Notes under the pieces: model-generated | Told to the model about the DNA's origin: nothing | Database searches by the model: none | The model's input: the letters and a program-made list of their open reading frames with translations, nothing else | Shown here: one piece after another, positions 37,300 through 46,281 of the stretch | Layout of the letters: each line of letters begins with the position of its first letter | Position numbering within the stretch: the stretch's first letter is position 1 | Source: Nitrosomonas sp. Nm34 | GTDB lineage: Bacteria; Pseudomonadota; Gammaproteobacteria; Burkholderiales; Nitrosomonadaceae | Length of the DNA stretch: 64,000 bases | Direction: 5' to 3' | Assembly (NCBI RefSeq): GCF_900113925.1 | Contig: NZ_FORD01000002.1 | Coordinates: 1 to 64,000, forward strand | Translations under genes and position numbers: made by a program

Positions 37300-37992
37300 A
37301 TGATGGCAAAAATGCAGTCTCCAACAATAGAAAACCCGAATGTTTTGCTCCCCGTAAATCCTGCGATTGAGCAATATATGCGTAGCCTGGTAAAAAAAAC
37401 GGATCATCCGGTATTGGTTGAAATGGAAGCCTTGGCAAAGCAGAAAAATTTTCCGATTGTTGATCGATTAGTAGGGACTTCCTTGGAAGTGCTGGCAAAA
37501 ATGATTAATGCTAAGCGTGTGTTTGAGTTTGGCAGTGGTTATGGTTATTCTGCTTATTGGTTTGCAAGAGCAGTCGGTGCTGAAGGAAGGGTGGTATGTG
37601 CTGATGGGAATGCTGCTAATAAGGTAAAAGCTGAGCAATATCTATCCTCAGCCGGTTTATGGGATAGGATAGATTTCCATGTTGGCTATGCTCAGGAAAT
37701 ATTCTCGCAAACAGAAGGTGTGTTCGATATCTGCTACAACGATGTGGATAAAGGTGAGTATCCTAACGTGTGGCAAATGGCAAAAAACCGAATTCGCCCA
37801 GGTGGCTTATACATTGCCGATAATGTACTTTGGCATGGACGAGTTGCAATAGAAAATTTTACTGACATTGTTTCCGGGTGGACAGAAGCCATCCTCACGC
37901 ATAATGAGCTGATTTTCAATGATCCCGAGTTTGATGCTTTTATCAATCCAACGCGTGATGGGGTTATTGTGGCACGCAGAAAGATGGCATAA
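37300..37992 (+). CDS. Class I O-methyltransferase (catechol/caffeoyl-CoA type)
   Basis: The 230-residue protein resembles Methyltransf_3 O-methyltransferases: the SAM site is KRVFEFGSGYGYSAYWFARA (about 66-85), followed by GRVVCADGN, and the metal-binding and substrate side is FDICYNDVDKGEYPNVW and PGGLYIADNVLWHGRV. The usual YIDADK is YNDVDK here. A GGAGG site sits seven bases ahead of tandem ATGs at 37300 and 37303. It may methylate the glycan or be unrelated; the spacing of about 60 bases to the Wzy-like gene allows an operon. Confidence 0.85.
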   Translation: MMAKMQSPTIENPNVLLPVNPAIEQYMRSLVKKTDHPVLVEMEALAKQKNFPIVDRLVGTSLEVLAKMINAKRVFEFGSGYGYSAYWFARAVGAEGRVVCADGNAANKVKAEQYLSSAGLWDRIDFHVGYAQEIFSQTEGVFDICYNDVDKGEYPNVWQMAKNRIRPGGLYIADNVLWHGRVAIENFTDIVSGWTEAILTHNELIFNDPEFDAFINPTRDGVIVARRKMA

Positions 37993-38091
37993 TAAAAAAT
38001 GTGCATAAAAGATCAAAGTGAAGAAATTTGAGTGCTTTTTATGTTAATTAATTTTAATCAATTTATTTAAGTTATTCAGAAAGGAGTAGTT

Positions 38092-38349
38092 ATGGAAATT
38101 CATGTTTACGATACTTATGTCAGAGCTAAAGATGGGCATATCATGCATTTTGATGTATTTACCTCTGTCAAGGATGAGGAAAAGGCGGTTGAATATGCTA
38201 AACAATGGTTAGCTTCGATTGGAGAAGAAGATGCAGTGGTGACTAACAAGGAGTGCAGATTTTGTCATAGTCAGAGCGCACCTGATGATGTGGTTGAAGC
38301 CATCAATAAAGACGGTTATTTCATATATAAAATGGAAGGCTGTAAATAG
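38092..38349 (+). CDS. DUF2024-family protein
   Basis: The 85-residue protein starts MEIHVYDTYVRAKDGHIMHFDVFT and carries EECRFCHS-like NKECRFCHSQSAP and YFIYKMEGC, the DUF2024 pattern. Function is unknown; the Cys/His set suggests metal or redox binding. A strong AAAGGAG site precedes the ATG. It is followed closely by the IalB-like gene. Confidence 0.85.
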   Translation: MEIHVYDTYVRAKDGHIMHFDVFTSVKDEEKAVEYAKQWLASIGEEDAVVTNKECRFCHSQSAPDDVVEAINKDGYFIYKMEGCK

Positions 38350-38401
38350 CACAATGGCTGGACGAAAGGCAGCAGCTGATAACTTTTAGGATTTTTATAT
38401 A

Positions 38402-38917
38402 ATGAGACTGACTTTTATAAAACAATTTACCGTGCTTGTTACGCTCATGATGAGCGGATTGGTCTATGCAGCTGATCCCAAACTAATTGGTGAATTCAAT
38501 GATTGGGCGGCTTATGTTTATCTGGAAGGTAATAACAAGGTTTGTTATATGGTGAGTAAACCTAAAAAACAAGAAGGAAATTATAATAAACGAGGTGATG
38601 TTTTTGCGCTTATTACACACCGGCCTGCAGAAAAAAGTAAAAATGTCTTCAGTTTTGTTGCCGGCTATCCATTCAAAAAGGATAGCGAAGTAACAGTAAG
38701 TGTGGGTAACCAGAATATTAAGCTATTCACCCAGAATGAAACAGCCTGGGCGCCTGATGAGGAAACGGATAATAGGCTAACCAATGCAGTTCGTAATGGT
38801 AACTCATTAGTTATTAAAGGTATATCTGCACGTGATAAAACTACCACGGATACGTTTGGATTAAAAGGTTCATCTGCTGCTTATAGTGCTATTTCCAAAG
38901 AATGTGGTGTTAAATAG
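38402..38917 (+). CDS. IalB-like exported protein (invasion-associated locus B family)
   Basis: The 171-residue protein has a signal peptide (MRLTFIKQFTVLVTLMMSGLVYA) and the IalB fold: FNDWAAYVYLEGNNKVCYMVSKP, FALITHRPAEKSKNVFSFVAGYPF and VNLTN-like strands, ending in the SAISKECGV tail with a second Cys that may pair with the first. In Bartonella IalB aids red-cell invasion, but the family is widespread in free-living proteobacteria where its role is unknown. No invasion role is implied here. Confidence 0.82.
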   Translation: MRLTFIKQFTVLVTLMMSGLVYAADPKLIGEFNDWAAYVYLEGNNKVCYMVSKPKKQEGNYNKRGDVFALITHRPAEKSKNVFSFVAGYPFKKDSEVTVSVGNQNIKLFTQNETAWAPDEETDNRLTNAVRNGNSLVIKGISARDKTTTDTFGLKGSSAAYSAISKECGVK

Positions 38918-38997
38918 CTAGCTCTGTGGCTAATAAATCTAATCTAGCATCATCATATTGCATTAGTAGCCTACAACTTATAAAGATAGAAGGTAAT

Positions 38998-39342
38998 ATG
39001 ACTGACAAAATAACTATTTATCAGAAGCCTACTTGTAGTAAGTGCAGAGCCACTATGACATTGCTGAAAGAGAATGGTGAAGAATTTGATAGTATCAATT
39101 ATTACGAAAAGCCTATGACAATAGAATTATTGCGCGAGCTTCTGCATAAACTGAACATGTCAGCACGAGATATTCTGCGTACAGACGAACCTATGGCTCG
39201 TGGTACGGAATCTGCAACTGATGAGGAATTGTTGCAGCTGATGGTGAAAAATCCGGATCTGATCCAGCGCCCTATTGTAGTGCGAGGTGATAGGGCAATA
39301 TTAGGCAGACCACCAGAAAATGTGAAGAAATTACTAGAGTAA
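38998..39342 (+). CDS. Arsenate reductase-like (ArsC/Spx family) protein
   Basis: From the ATG at 38998 (AGAAGGT ahead) the protein is 114 residues: the N-terminal KPTCSKCRATMTLLKENG carries a CxxC, with GEEFDSINYYEKPMT and the conserved basic RPIVVRGDRAILGRPPENV near the end. Classic ArsC uses the first Cys with glutaredoxin. Without arsR, arsB or acr3 genes nearby, arsenate may not be the substrate, and a YffB-like or general thiol role is equally likely. An upstream extension to 38926 has no support. Confidence 0.82.
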   Translation: MTDKITIYQKPTCSKCRATMTLLKENGEEFDSINYYEKPMTIELLRELLHKLNMSARDILRTDEPMARGTESATDEELLQLMVKNPDLIQRPIVVRGDRAILGRPPENVKKLLE

Positions 39343-39372
39343 TAAAAAAAATTTATTTTCTGCTAAAGAGAA

Positions 39373-39402
39373 AAGGCGGTCAAAGCTTTGCCTTACCGCC
39401 TT
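39373..39402. terminator. Bidirectional terminator between arsC-like and rplS
   Basis: AAGGCGGT (39373-39380) pairs with ACCGCCTT (39395-39402) across a loop that itself holds the palindrome CAAAGCTTTG. It lies between convergent genes, with A- and T-rich flanks. Confidence 0.75.
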
Positions 39403-39431
39403 ATTAATCACCAATCATTTCGAAGTATGAT

Positions 39432-39818
39432 TTATTCTTCTGTCACGTTGTTGGCTGTAATACGAGTAGGAAGTTTTTCGCGAATTCTTGCAGATTTGCC
39501 AGAACGGCTTCTTAAATAATAAAGCTTTGCCCGACGCACATCCCCGCGACGTTTAACTTCAATATTGGAAATAATAGGAGAATAGGTCTGAAAAGTGCGC
39601 TCGACACCCTCACCACTGGAGATTTTACGTACAATGAAAGATGAATTAAGACCACGATTACGTTTGGCGATGACAACGCCCTCATATGCCTGAACACGTT
39701 TGCGGTCACCTTCCACCACATTGACATTGACTATAACTGTATCACCAGGAGAAAAATCCGGGATAATCTTGCCAAGACGTGCTATTTCTTCTCGCTCTAA
39801 TTGTTCAATCAAATTCAT
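39432..39818 (-). CDS. rplS: 50S ribosomal protein L19
   Basis: The 128-residue protein shows the L19 pattern [35 protein letters not shown] and [14 protein letters not shown]-like [13 protein letters not shown], ending with the basic [23 protein letters not shown]19 lies at the subunit interface. It is the last gene of the rpsP-rimM-trmD-rplS operon, here on the minus strand with 25 bases to trmD. Length is normal. Confidence 0.98.
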   Translation of the reverse strand: MNLIEQLEREEIARLGKIIPDFSPGDTVIVNVNVVEGDRKRVQAYEGVVIAKRNRGLNSSFIVRKISSGEGVERTFQTYSPIISNIEVKRRGDVRRAKLYYLRSRSGKSARIREKLPTRITANNVTEE

Positions 39819-39843
39819 TCTTATCTCCTAGTATTTTTTGGGA

Positions 39844-40620
39844 TTAGTTTATTCTAAAATTTTTAGTTCGTTTAAATTCTTCCAATAATTTTTCTTCTTC
39901 CTTGGAAATGCCCTGTTTGTATTTGAGATTCAATAAATCGGGTCGCTTTAACCATGTTTTACCAAGGGACTGCTGCAATCGCCAGCGATTTATTTTGGCA
40001 TGATCTCCTGAAAGCAAAATAGGGGGGACCGCATCTCCTCGATATATTTCCGGTCGTGTATATTGCGGATATTCCAGTAAATTGTTGGCAAATGAGTCTT
40101 CGCTGGCTGAATCAGCGCTACCCAATGCGCCAGGAAGTTGTCGCACTATGCTATCAATCAAAACCATTGCCGCCAGTTCACCCCCAGAAATAACATAATT
40201 TCCAATAGAAATTTCTTCGTCTACCTGGCGCATGATTATTCGCTCATCAATCCCTTCATATCGGCCACAAAGTAATATCATTCCCCGTAATTTAGATAAT
40301 TGTAAAATTTTCTCATGATTAAGAAGTTCACCTTGAGGAGAAAGATAAATTACTTTTGTTTCGTTTATTCCTTCTGCTAGCTGCCTTGTTCTGGCATGAG
40401 TTATAGCCTCATCCAGAGGTTGTGCCAGCATCACCATGCCTGGCCCTCCACCGTACGGGCTATCATCTACTGTGCGATAATTATCTTTTGCAAAGTGACG
40501 TGGATTCCAGGTATGCAATCGAAAAATTTCATTCTTGCTTGCTCTACTTGTGATGCCATATTTTGTAATAGCATCCAGCATGTCAGGAAATAGCGTAATG
40601 ACGTCAATTTCAAACGACAA
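39844..40620 (-). CDS. trmD: tRNA (guanine37-N1)-methyltransferase
   Basis: TrmD methylates G37 of tRNAs reading CNN codons, preventing frameshifting. The SPOUT knot shows [30 protein letters not shown] and [21 protein letters not shown], and the C-terminal domain has [22 protein letters not shown]. Family proteins begin with a [12 protein letters not shown] strand; the start giving that directly is a TTG at 40620, preceded by GAGGGC. A frame open to 40653 would overlap rimM with no benefit. That gives 258 residues, normal for the family. Confidence 0.95.
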   Translation of the reverse strand: MSFEIDVITLFPDMLDAITKYGITSRASKNEIFRLHTWNPRHFAKDNYRTVDDSPYGGGPGMVMLAQPLDEAITHARTRQLAEGINETKVIYLSPQGELLNHEKILQLSKLRGMILLCGRYEGIDERIIMRQVDEEISIGNYVISGGELAAMVLIDSIVRQLPGALGSADSASEDSFANNLLEYPQYTRPEIYRGDAVPPILLSGDHAKINRWRLQQSLGKTWLKRPDLLNLKYKQGISKEEEKLLEEFKRTKNFRIN

Positions 40621-40634
40621 GATTTTGCCCTCTG

Positions 40635-41147
40635 TCAGTAATCCAATCCCCAATCAATGGTTATTCTGCGATCTTTTAAATTTACATCGACAATAACCTG
40701 ATCAATGAAAGGGATCAATCTTTCTTTTTGATCTCCGCTCGCAGATTGAACCTGTAGTACATCGTTGGCTCCCGTTCTTAATAAGCCAATTACGTTCCCA
40801 AATGCTTCATTCTGTAAATTAAACACACGTGTTCCAACCAGATCTGACCAGTAGTAACCTTCTTTCCCATCTTCAGCGAGATGGGGTAATTGGTCACGAG
40901 GTACTGCTATCTGCATGCCTTTTAATTGTGCTGCTTGTGTTCGATCAAGGCATCCTTCAAATGCAACGATTAATTTGTCATCATGGATATTGTATGATGC
41001 CACATTCATGGCTGACCAAGTATCGTCACCTTTGCTTAACCACCATACCGGATAGGCAAGCAAATTCTCGATATTTTCAGTATAGTGAACGATCTTAACC
41101 CAGCCTAGAATACCAAAAGGGCCTGTGATATGGCCCATGGTTACCAT
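40635..41147 (-). CDS. rimM: 16S rRNA processing/ribosome maturation factor RimM
   Basis: RimM helps mature the 30S head, binding S19. The N-terminal RimM barrel has [21 protein letters not shown]; the C-terminal PRC-barrel has [20 protein letters not shown] and [24 protein letters not shown]. The ATG at 41147 makes a 170-residue protein, close to the family length. A longer frame beginning at a TTG (41207) would overlap rpsP by 35 bases and adds a polar tail; neither start has a clear ribosome-binding site, so the start is uncertain. Confidence 0.93.
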   Translation of the reverse strand: MVTMGHITGPFGILGWVKIVHYTENIENLLAYPVWWLSKGDDTWSAMNVASYNIHDDKLIVAFEGCLDRTQAAQLKGMQIAVPRDQLPHLAEDGKEGYYWSDLVGTRVFNLQNEAFGNVIGLLRTGANDVLQVQSASGDQKERLIPFIDQVIVDVNLKDRRITIDWGLDY

Positions 41148-41172
41148 GGATTCAGTTGAACATTGATGGAGA

Positions 41173-41439
41173 TTAGCTTTCTTGTGTGACTTTTTGTTGG
41201 GCGCCAAATTGTTTTACCAGTCTGGTAACTGTGCTGGATAATTGAGCTCCTTGAGATTGCCAATGCGTGAGTCGATCCATTTGGATCCGTAACATTTCCT
41301 CGCTTCCGGTTGCTCGGGGATTATAAAAACCAACACGTTCAATGAATCTGCCATCGCGTCTGCAACGAGAATCCGTAACTATCATATTGAAAAAAGGCCT
41401 TTTTTTGGCGCCGCCGCGCGCCAGTCGAATAATAACCAT
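41173..41439 (-). CDS. rpsP: 30S ribosomal protein S16
   Basis: Starting at the ATG at 41439, the 88-residue protein reads [25 protein letters not shown] and continues with [14 protein letters not shown], the S16 signature. A frame open to 41481 is rejected because S16 always begins at this Met. It heads the rpsP-rimM-trmD-rplS operon and so is the site of the operon promoter, upstream at about 41450-41550. Confidence 0.97.
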   Translation of the reverse strand: MVIIRLARGGAKKRPFFNMIVTDSRCRRDGRFIERVGFYNPRATGSEEMLRIQMDRLTHWQSQGAQLSSTVTRLVKQFGAQQKVTQES

Positions 41440-41635
41440 ATATTGATCGTATATTAACAAATCGTACTTAAAAACAAGCAATTTTATGGTAATTTTCTGT
41501 AACTTAGCAAGCTATAAAAATAAAAAATGAAGAACTTATTGGATTAACATGATTTTTTAACAGATGTATTGTTGTTTATTTTCATTTTTTCTTTGCAGGA
41601 AAAAGTCATAACACAATTATTTAGAGGAATTAAGC

Positions 41636-42928
41636 GTGCATACTAAGAATGATTCTCTAATTAAATCTCCTCGCTCCAGCTTACTGGCGGAAGCAAATCG
41701 GTGTGTTTCTTGTGGACTTTGTTTGCCACATTGCCCAACCTACCGCTTAACGTTGTCGGAAGCGGATTCTCCGCGAGGACGTATTGCGATGATAAGTGGA
41801 GTGGCGAGTCAGCGTATTCCGATGAATGCGCGTTTTGCTGAGCACATAGACCGATGTTTGACTTGTCGTGCTTGTGAGGCGGCTTGTCCCAGTCAGGTCG
41901 CTTATGGACAGTTGATCGATGAGGCGCGCGACATGCTGACAGCTTCCCTATCGGATTTGCCAGAAGAAAGGGTAATAAGAAAAAAGAACGGGTTCAAAAG
42001 CTGGCTAGAAAAAATATTTATTGATAAGACAAAGCGTTTTGATCTATTACGTCCACTGATCCATTTTTTTCAGACAATGGGCTTGCAGGAGAGGTTGCAG
42101 CAATCAAGCAAGGTAAAAGGGACAAAACTCGGTCTGCTATTAGCAAAATTGCCCTTGGTTCGCTTTCCGTTCCATAAGTGGCAGGAAGTTTATCCAGCAA
42201 TGGGAAGGAAGCGTGGTGAAGTGGCTTTGTTTCTAGGTTGTGTAGCACGATTAGTTGATGTCGAAACGAATATTTCAGCAATTTTTGTGCTTAACCACCT
42301 AGGCTACACAGTATATGTTCCGCGTGCGCAAACTTGCTGTGGAGCGTTGTACCAGCACAGCGGTCGCCTCACCAAGGCAGCGTATTTAATTGAGCAGAAC
42401 AGAAAAGCATTTGCTGGGTTAAACATACACGCAATTATCAGTACAGCATCTGGGTGTGGTTCGCATCTGGTAGAATCATGCTCTCAGCATCAGGAGAAAA
42501 ATTTTTCAGCTCCGATAATGGATATCAATCAATTTCTAGCTGAGCAGGATTGGAGCGAAGTAAAACTCAGAGCTTTGCCAAAAAAAGTCGTAGTGCATGA
42601 TCCATGCAGTATGCGGAATGGGTTACGTGCCTCTATTTACCCTTATCAGCTGCTAGCGCGTATTCCTGATATTGAAATCCTGGAGCTTGATGGCAATAAC
42701 TTCTGTTGTGGCGCGGCGGGTACCTATTTTATTGATCAGCCAGAAATCGCAGAAGTATTATTGAACGATAAAATGAGGGCATTAGCTCAATCAGTAGAAA
42801 CCAGCTATCTGGTGACCTCAAATATCGGTTGTTTGTTACATCTTGCGAGTGGATTAGGCAATCAAGAGGAAAAAGTAGAAGTATTGCACCCGGTTACGTT
42901 GCTAGCCCGGCAAATAGGTATACAATAA
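41636..42928 (+). CDS. glcF: Glycolate oxidase iron-sulfur subunit-like protein
   Basis: The 430-residue protein has two 4Fe-4S ferredoxin motifs in the first 90 residues (CVSCGLCLPHCPTY and CLTCRACEAACPSQVAYG), and two CCG domains (TCCGALYQHSGR, FCCGAAGTYF) with CGSHL between. This is the layout of GlcF, which passes electrons from the GlcD/GlcE flavoproteins to quinones. glcD and glcE, normally adjacent, are absent here; the downstream gene is coq7. It could be part of another D-2-hydroxyacid oxidase. The start GTG/ATG boundary at 41636 follows GAGGAATT. Confidence 0.85.
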   Translation: MHTKNDSLIKSPRSSLLAEANRCVSCGLCLPHCPTYRLTLSEADSPRGRIAMISGVASQRIPMNARFAEHIDRCLTCRACEAACPSQVAYGQLIDEARDMLTASLSDLPEERVIRKKNGFKSWLEKIFIDKTKRFDLLRPLIHFFQTMGLQERLQQSSKVKGTKLGLLLAKLPLVRFPFHKWQEVYPAMGRKRGEVALFLGCVARLVDVETNISAIFVLNHLGYTVYVPRAQTCCGALYQHSGRLTKAAYLIEQNRKAFAGLNIHAIISTASGCGSHLVESCSQHQEKNFSAPIMDINQFLAEQDWSEVKLRALPKKVVVHDPCSMRNGLRASIYPYQLLARIPDIEILELDGNNFCCGAAGTYFIDQPEIAEVLLNDKMRALAQSVETSYLVTSNIGCLLHLASGLGNQEEKVEVLHPVTLLARQIGIQ

Positions 42929-42975
42929 TAAAATAAATCATTTGTTCTGCTTATAAGATAATTGGAGTTGATGCC

Positions 42976-43602
42976 ATGCTGAATATAGACAAATTCATTA
43001 TTGGTTTTGATAATGCATTGCGTACACTCACAGTGCCAGCTCAAACATTACGTACTGTGCCGGGAAAAAATCTGTCAGAAAACGAATTAACTGACGACGA
43101 GAAAAATGAATCATGTGCCTTGATGCGCGTTAACCATGTAGGGGAAATATGTGCTCAGGCCCTTTATCAAGGGCAAGCGTTGACTGCAAGAAATCAAAAA
43201 GTACAAAACGCATTGACGCAGGCTGCACGCGAGGAAACTGAACATTTGGCATGGACAGAACGTCGTATTGCTGAATTAGGCGGTCGTAAAAGTTTGCTCA
43301 ATCCAATATGGTATGGCGGCTCTTTTACTATTGGTTTAGCTGCGGGACTGCTTGGTGATAAATGGAATCTCGGTTTTCTAGCTGAAACAGAGCATCAGGT
43401 GGAAACCCATCTTGCAGAGCATTTGCAGCGATTACCTCGACAGGATTTGAAAAGTCGCGCTATTGTTGCACAAATGAAAATTGATGAAGCCAATCATGCA
43501 ACGATGGCATTATCTCACGGTGGCAAGGAATTGCCATTGCCAGTAAAACTACTCATGAAAATGAGCTCGAAGGTAATGACACAAACAGCATACTGGGTTT
43601 GA
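42976..43602 (+). CDS. coq7: Demethoxyubiquinone hydroxylase Coq7
   Basis: The 208-residue di-iron protein hydroxylates 2-polyprenyl-3-methyl-6-methoxybenzoquinol in ubiquinone synthesis. Two four-helix repeats carry the metal ligands: [43 protein letters not shown] (ExxH), [18 protein letters not shown] and [16 protein letters not shown]. It lies at the inner membrane. All ligands are present. It overlaps the beginning of a longer frame read with yqgE, but the true yqgE start is 105 bases downstream. Confidence 0.95.
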   Translation: MLNIDKFIIGFDNALRTLTVPAQTLRTVPGKNLSENELTDDEKNESCALMRVNHVGEICAQALYQGQALTARNQKVQNALTQAAREETEHLAWTERRIAELGGRKSLLNPIWYGGSFTIGLAAGLLGDKWNLGFLAETEHQVETHLAEHLQRLPRQDLKSRAIVAQMKIDEANHATMALSHGGKELPLPVKLLMKMSSKVMTQTAYWV

Positions 43603-43706
43603 AGAGCAGAATTGGGAAGGAGCAGGAGTTAACAGCCATTTTATGTTTCAGATTGATCATCTCGTGTGAATTGCGAATTTGCATAGGTAGTAAAGAGGTC
43701 TTTATT

Positions 43707-44267
43707 ATGAAGAATATCAACCTGACAGATCATTTTCTGATTGCTATGCCTAATTTGAACGATCCATTTTTTGCAAAAACCCTTACTTATATTTGTGAAC
43801 ACAATGAAAACGGCGCACTTGGGCTCGTAATTAATCGTCCGACAGAGCTTACTGTGGAGAAACTATTTGAGCAACTTGGCATTCCTTTTACAGACTCGTT
43901 CCCAACAGAGCGATTTGTATTGTTTGGTGGGCCCGTCCAGATCGACAGCGGATTTGTGTTACACCAGCCTATAGGAAAGTGGAAATCTACGTTAGCTGTC
44001 AACCAGACCGTTGGATTGACCTCTTCTGTTGATATTTTAGAAGCGATAGCAAATTGCGAAGGTCCTGAACAAATGCTGGTTTCGTTAGGTTATTCCGGAT
44101 GGGCGCCTGGGCAGATTGAACAAGAGTTGGCGCAAAATGCCTGGCTGACTGTTCCCGCTTCTTCTAATATAATTTTTGAGATGTCTTTTGAAGAAAGATT
44201 GCCGGCAGCAGCGCAGTCGCTGGGGATTAATTTTTCTAATTTATCAAATGAAGTAGGGCATGCCTAA
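43707..44267 (+). CDS. yqgE: YqgE/AlgH family protein (UPF0301)
   Basis: The ATG at 43707 follows AAAGAGGT and gives 186 residues. The protein shows [40 protein letters not shown], then [16 protein letters not shown] and a [21 protein letters not shown] block, all diagnostic. Its function is unknown (AlgH in Pseudomonas was tied to alginate control). It is followed, with an eight-base overlap, by ruvX, the usual proteobacterial order. Confidence 0.95.
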   Translation: MKNINLTDHFLIAMPNLNDPFFAKTLTYICEHNENGALGLVINRPTELTVEKLFEQLGIPFTDSFPTERFVLFGGPVQIDSGFVLHQPIGKWKSTLAVNQTVGLTSSVDILEAIANCEGPEQMLVSLGYSGWAPGQIEQELAQNAWLTVPASSNIIFEMSFEERLPAAAQSLGINFSNLSNEVGHA

Positions 44268-44778
44268 CTCGGATAACTGCATTCAAGCGACTTTAACGAT
44301 TAATAGCTCAGTACATGGTGGGGTTGAAAATGTATCAGAGATGGGAAGATTATCAAAGGGTACCGTACTGGCTTTTGATTTTGGAAAGAAACGCATTGGA
44401 GTCGCTGTCGGAGAAAAGGAGATGCGGTTAGCACATCCACTTATGACCATTCATGGAGAAATGACCAGGCAACGTTTTGAGGCTATTGCCAAGTTGATTG
44501 AAACATGGCAACCCGTGTTACTGGTAGTTGGATTGCCAGTACATGCTGATGGAACAGAGCATGAACTTACTCAACTAAGTCGACGGTTTGCACGTCGTTT
44601 GGAAGGACGTTACAGAATTAAATCGGTCTTGGTCGATGAGCGCTATACAACGATTACTGCCAAATCTGCATTAGGTGAGTTGGGTATTAAAGGAAAAAAA
44701 CAAAGACCCATGCTGGATCAGATTGCAGCGCAGCATATTCTACAATCATTTTTTGATGGTAACTATGCAACTACCTGA
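44260..44778 (+). CDS. ruvX: RuvX/YqgF Holliday junction resolvase-like protein
   Basis: The RNase H-like fold starts [17 protein letters not shown] (first catalytic Asp), with [16 protein letters not shown], the VDERYTT (Glu) and [10 protein letters not shown] (Asp) of the active site. YqgF/RuvX processes 16S rRNA 5' ends and may resolve junctions. The first 27 residues (to MGRLSKGT) are unusual for the family; an in-frame ATG at 44341 would give about 145 residues, nearer the norm. It overlaps both yqgE and pyrR, so the genes are translated as one operon. Confidence 0.93.
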   Translation: MPNSDNCIQATLTINSSVHGGVENVSEMGRLSKGTVLAFDFGKKRIGVAVGEKEMRLAHPLMTIHGEMTRQRFEAIAKLIETWQPVLLVVGLPVHADGTEHELTQLSRRFARRLEGRYRIKSVLVDERYTTITAKSALGELGIKGKKQRPMLDQIAAQHILQSFFDGNYATT

Positions 44779-45274
44779 TGCAGAGCAATTACTGGCTGAT
44801 TTGACGGAGCAGCTACGTCCTGTTGTCGATGAGCGTATTGCCATGATCGGTATTCATACAGGGGGGGCATGGGTAGCAAAACGGTTGCATCAGGCATTAG
44901 GGTTCAGTTTACCACTCGGTGTTCTCGACATACCTTTCTATCGTGATGATTACAGCAAGATCGGTTTGCATCCCCAAGTTAAACCATCGGATTTACCTTT
45001 CGAAATTGAAGGCAGTCACATTATTTTGGTCGATGATGTGCTTTATACGGGAAGGACAATCCGGGCTGCTGTGAATGAAATTTTTGATTATGGGCGACCC
45101 GCAAGCATACACTTGGCGACACTTATTGACCGAGGAGGCAGAGAACTTCCTATTGCCGCTCAATATGCTGGAGCGGTATTATCCTTGCCAGCAGACAAAA
45201 TGCTTGAATTAAAGCAGGATACTGATGGGAAACTGAGCCTCAGCTTACGCGATATCCGTTTCCCAGAGAAATGA
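44765..45274 (+). CDS. pyrR: PyrR bifunctional protein (uracil phosphoribosyltransferase / regulator)
   Basis: The 169-residue protein, from the ATG at 44765, carries the PRPP-binding [19 protein letters not shown] (about 86-104), YRDDY near the dimer interface, and [10 protein letters not shown]. In Gram-positives PyrR regulates pyr mRNA by attenuation; in betaproteobacteria it is less studied, and no attenuator hairpin stood out in the leader. It overlaps the end of ruvX by 14 bases and pyrB by 4 (ATGA). So yqgE-ruvX-pyrR-pyrB-pyrC' is a tight operon. Confidence 0.93.
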   Translation: MQLPDAEQLLADLTEQLRPVVDERIAMIGIHTGGAWVAKRLHQALGFSLPLGVLDIPFYRDDYSKIGLHPQVKPSDLPFEIEGSHIILVDDVLYTGRTIRAAVNEIFDYGRPASIHLATLIDRGGRELPIAAQYAGAVLSLPADKMLELKQDTDGKLSLSLRDIRFPEK

Positions 45275-46221
45275 ACAGAAATCCTCAGTTAAACAAGCAC
45301 GGTGAATTACAGCATCTGCTTTCTACCGAAGGATTGCCTGTGTCTATTTTGCTGCATATTTTGGACACAGCAGAATCTTTTGCGGGTGTCACTGAGCGGG
45401 AAGTCAAGAAAATTCCCCTGTTGCGTGGGAAATCCGTATTCAATCTTTTTTTTGAATCCAGTACGCGTACTCGGACGACTTTTGAGATTGCTGCCAAACG
45501 TCTGTCAGCAGATGTAATCAATCTTAATATCGCGGTTTCTGCGCAATCTAAAGGGGAGACGTTACTGGATACCGTTAATAATCTTTCTGCCATGCATGCG
45601 GACATGTTTGTCGTGCGCCATTCACAAAGTGGTGCGGCGCATATGATAGCAAGTCATGTCCAATCGGAGATACATGTCATCAATGCCGGTGATGGACGTC
45701 ATGCCCACCCTACGCAAGCATTGCTGGATATGTTTACTATTCGCCGTTACAAAAAAGATTTTCATAACCTTCGGGTAGCGATTGTTGGAGATATCTTGCA
45801 CTCGAGGGTGGCACGCTCACAAATTCATGCGCTAACTACATTAGGTGTCCCTGAGGTGCGCGTCATTGCACCCAAGACTTTGTTACCTAGCAAGGTTGAG
45901 CGCCTGGGTGTGCATATTTACCATGATATAACTCAGGGCTTGAAAGAGATCGATGTAATCATTATGTTACGCCTGCAAAATGAGCGTATGTTAGGAGCAA
46001 GCTTGCCCAGCACTGAAGAATATTTTAAATATTATGGGCTTACTCAGGAGAAATTATCACTGGCTAAACAGGATGCAATAGTCATGCATCCTGGACCAAT
46101 GAATCGTGGAGTCGAGATTGATTCGGCAGTAGCTGATGGGAAACAGTCGGTGATTCTGCCTCAAGTGACATTCGGCATTGCGGTACGAATGGCAGTGATG
46201 TCGATTCTTGCTGGAAATTGA
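45271..46221 (+). CDS. pyrB: Aspartate carbamoyltransferase catalytic subunit
   Basis: PyrB condenses carbamoyl phosphate and aspartate, the committed step of pyrimidine synthesis. The 316-residue protein has [14 protein letters not shown] (STRT carbamoyl-phosphate site), the VVRHSQSG loop, [17 protein letters not shown], and MLRLQNERM and [12 protein letters not shown] of the aspartate domain. No pyrI regulatory subunit follows. Instead an inactive dihydroorotase homologue does, the arrangement of class A (Pseudomonas-type) ATCase holoenzymes. Confidence 0.97.
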   Translation: MNRNPQLNKHGELQHLLSTEGLPVSILLHILDTAESFAGVTEREVKKIPLLRGKSVFNLFFESSTRTRTTFEIAAKRLSADVINLNIAVSAQSKGETLLDTVNNLSAMHADMFVVRHSQSGAAHMIASHVQSEIHVINAGDGRHAHPTQALLDMFTIRRYKKDFHNLRVAIVGDILHSRVARSQIHALTTLGVPEVRVIAPKTLLPSKVERLGVHIYHDITQGLKEIDVIIMLRLQNERMLGASLPSTEEYFKYYGLTQEKLSLAKQDAIVMHPGPMNRGVEIDSAVADGKQSVILPQVTFGIAVRMAVMSILAGN

Positions 46222-46281
46222 TGAGTTCTTGAGATTAAATCTCGAGTTTGGGCTGTTTGCGTATAACCTTTTGTTATTAAC

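Noticed and set aside
38402-38917. Virulence function for the IalB-like protein
   Set aside because: The family is common in free-living proteobacteria and nothing around it suggests host interaction.
41147-41207. TTG start that extends rimM into rpsP
   Set aside because: Would overlap rpsP by 35 bases and adds a charged segment unlike RimM; not excluded outright.
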